DNA of 64,000 nucleotides from Brachypodium distachyon (Eukaryota; Streptophyta; Magnoliopsida; Poales; Poaceae), in assembly GCF_000005505.3 (NCBI RefSeq), contig NC_016132.3, positions 17,412,501 through 17,476,500 of the forward strand, written 5' to 3'. The notes beneath the pieces were generated by a model. That model was not told where the DNA came from. It made no database searches and saw only the letters and a program-made list of their open reading frames with translations. The position numbers and the translations under genes were made by a program. The first letter of the stretch is position 1. Each line of letters opens with the position of its first letter. Positions 50,641 to 59,350 of the stretch are shown here, piece by piece.

Positions 50641-53445
50641 CACAATACACAAGAAAACTAGACAAGGAGATTAATGTACTAATTAACCGGAGCTAACTAA
50701 AATTTTGAAACTAGAAACATTCGGAGAGAAATTAGAGGCCAGCGAGAAAGATCAGGAGGGAGAGAGAGCACGCAAGCGAGAGGGAAACTCCGGGCGACGA
50801 TGAGGACGCCCAATTTCGGCCGGCGGCCGCGGAGCTAAAAATTTTGAAATTGGAAAAATTCAGAGAGAAATTGGAGGCCGGCGAGAGAGATCGGGGGGGA
50901 GAGAGACATCGGGAGGGAGAGGAAAGCTTAGGGCTCGAAGATCGGAGCGCGCAGCGTATTTAAAACGCGAGTTACATCAGTGTCGATCGAGGTTTTCTCG
51001 ACCGTTACTGATAAACGTGTACACATCAGTAACAATCGAGCTGGTCCGACCGTTACTGATGCATGGTTCATCAGTGGCGGTCGCCCCTTAACCGACCGCC
51101 ACTGATGTAACTCGCGAGCTATGAGTGTTCATCAGTGGCGGTCGGGTCGCGCGACCGCCACTGATGTGTGGCTGGGCGGGGACGGACGGTGCCCACTCGG
51201 TTCATTAGTAACGATCGTGGCCACTACCGACACTGATGTTTTTCATCAGTAACGGTCGCGCCGGACCCGTTACTGATGTGGTGTTGCATATAGACCGTTT
51301 TGTAGTAGTGCACCCAAGCCAAGCATAGCTCTCAGGATTTGCTCCAGGCCCAAGTTGACCTTTGGCACCACGCATTGGGATTTGTCATGTCCATGGCACT
51401 CAAATGTGCGATGGAACTACAAATCCTTAACACCATCCAACACCATGGTGGGGCTATGACCTCGTTGGAGCTGGCCACAAAGATCGGGCTCCATCCGTCT
51501 AAGCTTCCCCGCTTAAGACGACTCATGTGTGTGCTCACCATATCAGGCATATTTGTTATCCATGAAGCAGCCTCGGCAGACAAGGAGGCTGTGTACGGGC
51601 TTACCCCAACCACATGCCTCCTTGTTAGCGATGAAGTTAAGTCAAACTTATTTCCCATTGTGAATTTGATGCTTGATTCAACTATCATTACCTCTTTCTT
51701 TGGCATGCACTCATGGTTCCTAGATGACAATTCCGTGTCCATGTTCAAAAAGGCTCATGGTGTTACCTTTTGGGAGATGGCTGACCAGGACGATACCTAC
51801 AACCAGCTAATCAATAATGCAATGGTTTATGATAGTAACTTTCTCATGGATATCATCTTGAGGGAGTGTGGTGATGTATTTCTTGGAATAAACTCACTTA
51901 TTGATGTTGCCGGAGGCCATGGTGGAGCTGCCAGGGCAATTACGGAGGCATTCCCGCAAATGAAATGCACCGTGTTGGATCTTCCCCACGTGGTTGCAAA
52001 TGCTCCTTCTGATGACCATGTGTCGTTTATTTCTGGTGATATGTTCGAGTACATTCCACCAACGAATGCTCTTTTCCTGAAGGTAGATCCTTTAGGTTTT
52101 TTTCTTCTTCTCTTGGCACACATCCTTATTTTACTATAGGCTTATACATACCAAACAAACTAGGTTTTTTATGAGAAAACCTCAGTGGTTTCCAAAATTA
52201 TAGGGACTAATGGTAATATTCCTTTTCTTTTGTTGATGTACGTCTTAGTGGGTGTTTCATGATTGGGGCGATGAAGACTGTGTCAAGATATTGAAGAAGT
52301 GCAAGGAAGCTATCTCTCCCAGAGATGCTGGCGGGAAAGTGATAATCATAGATATGGTAGTTTGGTCTGGGCCAAATGATATTGTTACAAGAGAGACACA
52401 GGTTTTCTTTGATCTCCTTATCATGTTTGCTGAGGGAATAGAGCGAGAGGAATTTGAGTGAAAGAAGATATTCATGGAAGCTGGGTTCATCGATTACAAA
52501 ATTATATCAGTGCTGGGTGTTAGATCTGTTATTGAGCTCTACCCTTGAACACAGTGAATAACTACAGGGTAATCTGCATTGTATGTTCAAAAACTGGCAT
52601 GAACAACATGTGTGTTGTCTTCTCATATTCCTAGGGCTTGTTGTGATGAATAAGTGTACTGCTCATTGTATGTTTGTGAGTCATTGTGATCCATAAGCTG
52701 GCTCTCTCTTATTACAACACAAATATATGTTGCAGGTTTCATAGAATCTGCTCCGATAGGGTATATAAACTACCATCTAAGTATGATGTATGTTTGTTTA
52801 TATGCTTATAGTAACAGATGATCTGTACATGCTTATAGTTTTGTTCAATTTTTTTAGCGGAGTTTTGTTCAAATTAGTCATTTCCATTTCCACTATCTAG
52901 TGCGACGCAGTTTTGAATAACTGTAACTCTGTGTCCCTTCGTGGACATCCGAAGAATAACTGTAACTCCCCACAGTCGCTTACTCTTGCTTGGCTACTTC
53001 ATTTCCGTTTAACTCCCAGGGCACCAATGCATGGCACAACCTGATTTCAGTTTCTCTCTGCACCGCATGGGTCAATGTTTTGGAGTTTTACAACTAAATA
53101 TGTGATAGATCAACCGTGAAGTGGTCATGGCATAAGCAATGCGATGAACCTCAGGTTCTGATGATTATTACTCATATCTTTTTCGTATCTTGGCACCAGG
53201 AGTAGCAGAGGCAAAGAGTAGCATTTCCGTCACTGATCTCAGCACTTCTTCCTGGAGATTGTTCTGATCTTGTGTTGGATAACGTGGGACTAAATGAACT
53301 GGCAATGCTTGTTTCAGGTACTCAACTTGACACATAATCTAATTTAATTTGTCTCTAATGTTTTTGTCACATCAGTCATCAGCTTACGAGTGAACTCGAA
53401 TATGAGTTCTCTCCTGTTTTTTTCCAAAAAAGAAAAAAAGAAAAT

Positions 53446-54174
53446 GAGTAAATTTCAAGAAACCACAGGTTTTGGGGTTAGATTTTCATGGAGGCACAGG
53501 TTTTGCGTCTTGTCACAGAAAACCACATGTCCATAGCCTAATTTGTTTCCGAAAACCCAAATGACCTGGATTAAGCACTTTTGACAACGAAACTGACAGG
53601 TAGGACCCACAGGTAAGTCGCCACGTCAGACAGACTCTTTTTTTCCTAGCCCCTCATCTTAGTCTATATTTGCAGTTTGCTTCCAACTCCAAATTAAGTA
53701 AAAAAAAACAGGAAATTAGCACATATTTTCCTGCCCCGCGCCGCCTCCGCCTCTGCCCGCCCCTGCCCGGCGCCCCGTGCCGCTCCGCCTACGCCCGCCC
53801 CGCGCCCCTGCCCGGTGCCGCCTCCGCCTCCGTCTGCCCCAGCCCCAGTCCCGGGCCGCCTCCTGCCTGCCCCATCCCATCGCCGGCGACCGGTGACCCG
53901 CCCCTGCCGAGTTAACTTTTTTGTTTAAATGTGATTTGGAGTTGGGTGCAAATACAAACTAAGGCGAGGGGGTTGGGGAAAAGAGAGATTGTCTGACGTG
54001 GCGACTTACTTGTGATCCATATCTGTCAGTTTCGCTGTCAAAATGCCTTATCCTAGTCATTTAGGTTTTCTGAAACAATTAGGCTCTGGACCTGTGGTTT
54101 TCTGTGGCAAGACGCAAAACCTGTGCCTCCTTGAAAACCCAACCCCAAAACCTGTGGTTTCTTGAAATTTACTT
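53446..54174. mobile_element. Mutator-like non-autonomous element (729 bp)
   Basis: Flanked by the 9-bp target duplication AAAGAAAAT (53437-53445 and 54175-54183). TIRs of about 250 bp start (G/A)AGTAAATTTCAAGAAACC and include CACAGGTTTTGCGTCTTG and the CGCCACGTCAGACA segment. The core (about 53735-53910) is a C-rich run of CCGCCTCCG/CTGCCCG units reading Pro/Ala-rich. There is no transposase. The insertion is absent from block A at the matching site (about 39265). Confidence 0.9.
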
Positions 54175-54307
54175 AAAGAAAATCAAACTATATGAACCAT
54201 TGTGATAGTGCTATTTAAGTAAGTATAAAATGCATGATGTTAGCTAGTGAAAATTGTGATTCACTTTTGCACACAATTCCAATTCAAGGATCCTGAAGGC
54301 TAATTAG

Positions 54308-54712
54308 TGACGGCAAAATATCCGATGAAAACCACCTCTACGGTGCAAACTGTGAAAACTCCATCGAAAAAGGTTAAAAAAATTATCGAAAAAATTACAT
54401 ATGTTAGAAAAGTGATGTTTTATATATGTGCAAAATTTTAAGTCCAAACTCAATGGCATTTGGTAGGAGCAAAAAAAAACAAATTCTGCGTGAATAGTGA
54501 TCTTTCAATGTCCGACACTTTTATCGTAAATTTCTCTTTTTAATTCCTTCCAAAAAAAATTTGACTTTGAACTTGAAATTTTGCAGATTTGTAGAACATC
54601 ACACTCCCAACTCATGGTATTTTTGTAGAATTTTTTTGAAACTTTTAAACATGGTTTTTATGAAGTTTACACGGTTTTGCACCGAATGAAGGTTTTCACA
54701 AGATACGCCGTC
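54308..54712. mobile_element. Unclassified insertion of about 400 bp with imperfect TIRs
   Basis: Block A reads GGGATAATTACTGACATTGCC continuously at about 39420-39440. In block B the same site is split by about 400 bp whose ends carry GACGGC...GATGAAAACC and the inverse GGTTTTCACAAGATACGCCGTC. GGTGCAAA and GTGAAAAC also recur inverted inside. The target duplication is not clean (ATTAGT / ATTACT). Superfamily undecided. Confidence 0.6.
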
Positions 54713-55474
54713 ATTACTGACAGTGTCTTCTCCTAAACAATAATGTATTATCTCCATAAATTTTCCGTGTCAGAGCTGCACAAAGAATGATTTTCAACAA
54801 ACCTATCTAAATGCTTGAGGAAATGTCTTAATTATGCATTGATTGGCTTTGGGCCATGTGACATCATAGTGAAAAGGAAACGACTTTGTTTGGTTTATTC
54901 AATTCTTGATACTCCTGTGCTTGGATTTGTTTATATATTGATATGCATATGACCCACCGCGTGGAACACGGGTGCAAAAAGTATTTTGTTTGTATGCGCA
55001 AATTGTTGCAGCAGTAGGTATTGTTTAGCTCGTCTATTTGGTTCCTGAACACTTGGTAAACATTTTGAGCAAATGGAAAACTTTGCAGAACCTCCAGTTT
55101 TCTTTAGACACCACGTGGGAACCGTGATCACAAAGTCCATTCTGGGTACATATTTTTCTGTTGGACAAATTAGTAAGTAAAAAATCAGATAGCAGTCAAG
55201 AATTCAGATATCCTTTTTGAGATTAAGATTTTCACGGCCTCTTTGATTCAAATACTTCCGAAGGATTATAATCTTCGGAATATTTTCTGCAAGATAGATC
55301 TGCTGCATCATGACGAAACGATGAATCTTGCTAAATACGCTCGCCATGTTGCAGAACAGATACCACTATTTAACAAGCAGCTAGACCTACTGGCAAGCAA
55401 GCAAGCAGGAACAAGAACAACAGAGCAGCCAGTTAAGGACGACGACGGCGACGACAAGCGGCACGACGGCGCCA

Positions 55475-56620
55475 ATGGCAGTCACGGGCGAGGAGGAGGA
55501 CAAGGAGCTGACGATGGGCACGGAGGACATGCTCCAGGGCCACGCCGAGCTCTGCACCCACGCCTTCGCCTACGTCAGGTCCATGGCGCTCAAATGCGCC
55601 GTGGAGCTCGGCATTCCGGACGCCATCCACCGCAGCCAATGCGGCGCTGCGACGCTGGGCGAGCTGGCCGCCATGGTCGCGCTCCCTCCCTCCAGGCTCC
55701 CGCGCCTGCGCCGCCTGATGCGCGTGCTCGCCGTCTCCAACTTCTTCACCGTCGACGACACCCAGCAGCCGGACGGCCCGGTCTACGGGCTCACCCGGGC
55801 CTCCCGCCTCCTCGTCACACCGCCGGGATCAGGATCACTGTCCCGGCTCGTGTCCCTCATGTGCGACCCGAACCTCGCGGCGCCATTCTTCGGCATGAGC
55901 GCGTGGTTCCTCACGGACGACGACGATCTGCGCCCGGCGCGGTCGTCCATCTTTGAAATGCACCACGGCGCGGACCTCTGGGACATGGCGGCCCGGGACC
56001 CCGCCTTGAGCAAGTCCATCGGCGACGGAATGGACTCCGACAGCCGCTTCATTGCCGAGGTGCTCCTCCTGAGGACCGACGGCGGCGGCAACCACCATGC
56101 ACGCGAGGTGTTCGACGGGGTGACGTCGCTGGTGGACGTGGGCGGCGGCACCGGCGCCATCGCGAGCGCCGTGGCCGCCGCGTTCCCGCACATCCAGTGC
56201 ACCGTCCTGGACCTCCCTCACGTCGTCGCGGAGGCCCCCGATGACGGCGCTGTGCGGTTCGTGGCCGGCGACATGTTCGAGGACGTACCCCCGGCCGACG
56301 CTGTGCTCCTCAAGTCGGTGATGCACGACTGGAAGGACGACGAGTGCGTGAGGATTCTACGGAGGTGCAAGGAGGCCATCCCGACCAGAGAGGCCGGCGG
56401 GAAGGTGATAATCATAAACATGGTGGTCGGCTCCGGGAAAGCCGGCGGCGAGGCCATGTTGGAGGAGGCGCAGGTGGTGTACGACCTCTTCCTGATGGTG
56501 TTCGAGGGGCGCGAGCGGGAGGAGCACGAGTGGGAGAAGATCTTCCTGGAGGCCGGCTTCAGTGGCTACAAGGTCATGCCGGTGCTCGGCATCAGGTCCA
56601 TCATCGAGGTCTATCCTTGA
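55475..56620 (+). CDS. S-adenosylmethionine-dependent O-methyltransferase (OMT3), single exon
   Basis: Class II plant OMT of 381 aa; substrate unknown. Dimerisation domain at residues 25-110 or so (HAFAYVRSMALKCAVELGIPDAI). Canonical SAM motif LVDVGGGTG at 219-227, QCTVLDLPHVV, AGDMFEDVPPADAVLLK, and catalytic His284 in VMHDWKDDE. The end GIRSIIEVYP matches the family end (OMT1: GVRSVIELYP). Unlike OMT1 it is strongly GC-rich and lacks the intron before the HDW motif, so it belongs to a distinct lineage of the family, not a recent copy of OMT1. The ATG at 55475 is chosen because the protein from there aligns with the block A relic (MEVAGEEGEELTM). Intact. Confidence 0.95.
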   Translation: MAVTGEEEDKELTMGTEDMLQGHAELCTHAFAYVRSMALKCAVELGIPDAIHRSQCGAATLGELAAMVALPPSRLPRLRRLMRVLAVSNFFTVDDTQQPDGPVYGLTRASRLLVTPPGSGSLSRLVSLMCDPNLAAPFFGMSAWFLTDDDDLRPARSSIFEMHHGADLWDMAARDPALSKSIGDGMDSDSRFIAEVLLLRTDGGGNHHAREVFDGVTSLVDVGGGTGAIASAVAAAFPHIQCTVLDLPHVVAEAPDDGAVRFVAGDMFEDVPPADAVLLKSVMHDWKDDECVRILRRCKEAIPTREAGGKVIIINMVVGSGKAGGEAMLEEAQVVYDLFLMVFEGREREEHEWEKIFLEAGFSGYKVMPVLGIRSIIEVYP

Positions 56621-57240
56621 TCAGATCAGAGCTGCAAGAATAATGCATGGTCATTGGTCAAGCTCTGTATCCTGTGCTGTCTACGTACTTACGTTTCGTG
56701 TAATCCACTTAATTGTCTATCAAATTTGGGCAGGTTTTAAATCTGCCCAAATTCAGTGGTGTGTTTCTCGTGTTTGGATCAGGAGATGCGTGCAGCGAAA
56801 ATCAACATCAGTCATTTCTGTATCTTGTGAATCAATTGACGGCAAAATTGGATGCTCCAATTTTTAAGGGTAGATTTATGCACGGGGCTTGTGACTACAT
56901 GTTTGCATTGCACCTACAGTACAGGTCGGTAATGTTATCCATATCATAGCAGATCGTTAGATGGCCGGGCTATCGTTTTCGGCCATGGACAGGTTGCGCC
57001 ATAGTACTGGGTTTTGGGCTGCCGCGGCCATGTCCAGTGAATAGATGGAGGCCTAGTTTTTAAGCGGAGTAGCTGGTAGTCCAACCTGCTGCTTGCCACG
57101 GAACCACGGAGAAGTGTCTGGCGGGCCGGCGGGGGCAAGCGAAAATAAGGGTTCAGTAACGTCTTACCCAGTTAACTGAGCGAGCTAAGGTGGTCTGGTT
57201 TCTTATGGTGGAACCAGCCCACCCGCTGGTGACTTTGTCA
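56621..57240. other. OMT3 3' region, no further gene
   Basis: Probable 3' UTR, then non-coding sequence. A short inverted repeat, CAAATTTGGGCAG/CTGCCCAAATT, lies at about 56720-56752; whether it acts in 3' end formation cannot be told. Confidence 0.45.
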
Positions 57241-58270
57241 ATCTCTCAATAACTGCCTGAAAGATCGGCATGGTCGACTATAGAGGGGGTGAATAGGCGA
57301 CTAACAAATTTTACTTTTAAATTTTCTTTTCTTAAAAGATACAAACACTTAATCCTAGGGTTCATCAAAAATTTTAAAAGGAATGCAACCCTAGTATGAA
57401 ATGCAATAACCGAAGCACTAGCCGAAGCAAAGTATAGACAATGAAGTAAAACAAGTAAGTAAAGGGGCAAATATGATACCACACGGGAAGACGAAAATTT
57501 CACCGGAGTTTCACCAATTGGGATCGGTGTACGTCTCCGTTTGGAAGAGTGCTCTACCACAAAGGGAGAGACGCCACGAAGGCTCACTTTATTCTCCAAC
57601 TCACCACACCACAAATGTGAGATGAGCTCTCACAACACCACAAAGGCGAGGTGAGTTCCACTAATGGCTTTCTTAAAGGCGAACGCCAAACCTTTACAAA
57701 CAAAGGGAACGGCACAAATCCACAACTAAATTGGAGGCTCCTTCCCAAATCCTCAAACACCTCCTCACAAGATTGGAGTGCTTGAAGAGATACCTTCCGG
57801 CTAGAAATCCCAAAATCCCAAGAGTAACAAAATCCGAGGGGAATCAACTTTTGATTTGGTGAAACTCTAGATCGAGCTCTTCTCAACCCTTTCTCAAAGT
57901 ATTGGCTTGGGGGATGCACTAGGGAGAGAGATCTCGAGATTTGAAGCTCTTGGTGTTCTTGAGTGAGAGAATGGAGATGAACTGGGTGTGCTCAGGCCCG
58001 GAAACCCGTTGGGGACGAAGGCACTTTTATACGTTAGGACACATTTCAGTAACACCGGTACCAGGCCGGTAGTGAACCGGAAGTTCTAGGGGGTAGAACT
58101 TCCGCCCTGCTACCGGTCTCCTACCGCTATACGCAGTAGGATTCCAGTAGCGTTTCAGTACTAGACCGGTACCAGGGCAGAACTTCCGCCCACCGGAACC
58201 TCCGGCTATCTAGGCGGTAGTACCGGCCATCTCTGAAGAAGTCTGACTGACAAAGCAGGATAACGACAAC
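57240..58270. repeat. Repeat-like stretch, probably LTR-retrotransposon derived
   Basis: Long low-information frames on the minus strand without domains, clustered TTTCACCGGAGTTTCACC and CACCACACCACAAA motifs, and a final part (58045-58225) crowded with CCGGTA, ACTTCCG and their complements. The style is that of grass LTR or leader regions, but no terminal repeats are visible here. Confidence 0.4.
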
Positions 58271-58559
58271 TCTCAACTCAAAACTGGGTTTAGGCTTTAT
58301 GTGGGTGCAATTTAGTAGATTTGTGTATGTGAAGTTGATTCACACAAAGCGTTCCCAAATGGACTCCCTCTTCATAGTACGGATTTTCCTACGACTCAAT
58401 AAAGTAAAAAGCCGTAAATCCTTATACTCTTCTTTCCTTTTTGAGGGCGAAGAATCGTGTCACAACACTAGTTATAAAATTTGAAAACACTTGGCGCACG
58501 ATTAGTCCACAAGTTATGTTGTCATTAACACCAAAACACTTAGGAATCGAAATGCCCTT

Positions 58560-58730
58560 TCACTGTAGGCTCAGTCTTTCGGAGGTGCTCATAGGGGTAG
58601 AGTGTGCGTGTGTGCGTTCATAGGGGTGAGTGTTTGCGCGTGTTGTGAGGGTCTGCGTTTGTACTGTGTTCTCAACAAAAAAAGTTACATCTTACCCAAT
58701 TCTCAAAAAAAAAAACAGTTACATCTTATC
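58560..58730 (+). mobile_element. Repeat 3' tail with GTGTGCGTTCATAGGGGT motif and poly-A
   Basis: Contains the CATAGGGGT repeats and the GTCTGCGTTTGTACTGTGTTCTCAA end that I know as a common 3' end of grass non-LTR retroelements, followed by A-runs. AGTTACATCTTA occurs on both sides of the second A-run (about 58683 and 58719), possibly a target duplication of a nested short insert. Class call is tentative. Confidence 0.5.
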
Positions 58731-58739
58731 CCATCTCCA

Positions 58740-59350
58740 CCGGAATTCGCAAGTCCCTCGCGTCTCCTCCCGCCATCTTGGCGCTGTGAGCCGAAAGAAA
58801 CATCGGGGCATACTATACACATCCACAAGTGCTTAGTAATATTTGTTGTGTGGTCTTAATTGGCAATGCTATGTTAGAGGGTGCGATGCCATCGTGTTTG
58901 ATCTTGCGGATTTTGGGTATGTGTCCTCGCAGATTTGTTCGTACAGATTTGATGAGTTTTTGTCAGTTTGTCACGGTGCTTTCGTTGGTTAAGTCTTCTG
59001 TGGCTTTGGAGTCCTTTTGCATGTGTCTTGGTGAAGATCTTGTCTTTTGATGAACTGTATTTTTAGGAGATCATTTCAGGACCAAATACGTTCAACGCTC
59101 ATGGTTTCTCATATTTTTGGAAGAACGTCTCAAAGGGATTTTTGAAAACTTTGAAGATAGTCAACATCGTGCAGGGATATCTATGAGTGACAGTGTTGCC
59201 ACTCAAGTCTAATTGCAGTCTCTTTACTAACATCGCAATTTTTTGTGTTGCAAAAAAAATGATATCATGAAAAAAATGTCTTCAAGAGATTTGGTTGCAA
59301 TTCTTGGTTACAGGAGTTGCTTTGTAATTTCTTGGTTCTATCGTTAAGAT
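58740..59350 (+). repeat. Second copy of the 42.4-43.2 kb retroposon-like repeat
   Basis: Collinear with 42460-43150: shares GGCAATGCTA, GAGGGTGCGATGCC, GATTTGATGAGTTTTTGTCAG, GTTCAACGCTCA and the GTTGCAATTCTTGG-like end, with many substitutions and lost reading frames. Confidence 0.7.

Larger units (their letters stand above)
44705..51310 (-). mobile_element. CACTA (En/Spm) transposon inserted after codon 4 of OMT2
   Basis: 6606 bp, flanked by the 3-bp target duplication CAC (44702-44704 and 51311-51313). The right end read inward is CACTACTACAAAACGGTC; the left end is CGCTACTACATAACCGGT, with one change in the CACTA core. Subterminal regions (about 44720-44900 and 50960-51300) carry many direct and inverted copies of CATCAGTAACGGTCG and the variant CATCAGTGGCGGTCG, the expected transposase-binding repeats. 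Both internal genes run on the minus strand and are degraded, so the copy is not autonomous. Confidence 0.96.
44694..52548 (+). pseudogene. OMT2: block B copy of OMT1, split by a CACTA element
   Basis: Class II OMT paralogue of OMT1. The start (ATG at 44694) and first codons are separated from the rest by the transposon at 44705-51310. Exon 1 resumes at 51314 and ends at 52082; exon 2 is 52249-52548. Exon 1 protein is about 92% identical to OMT1 by hand count and keeps LIDVAGGHG and the dimerisation part. A second lesion, TGG to TGA at 52459-52461, removes the last 29 or so residues, which in OMTs help close the active site. Splice sites are intact. The upstream TATA and leader are preserved, so transcripts may still start, but they would run into the transposon. 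Confidence 0.95.
42268..56620. repeat. OMT block B of a tandem segmental duplication
   Basis: Second copy of the two-OMT block, swollen by insertions absent from block A: a retroposon (about 42.40-43.18 kb), the CACTA element, a Mutator-like element and an unclassified insertion near 54.3 kb. The first OMT is broken and the second intact. Confidence 0.9.

Noticed and set aside
44705..51310. The 44.7-51.3 kb region as a novel multigene system
   Set aside because: CACTA ends, target duplication, subterminal repeats, TNP2 and Ulp1-like domains explain it as one transposon.
55243..55956. 237-aa frame overlapping the start of OMT3
   Set aside because: Out of frame with OMT3, low-complexity Arg/Pro/Ala, and begins in AT-rich upstream DNA; shadow of the OMT.
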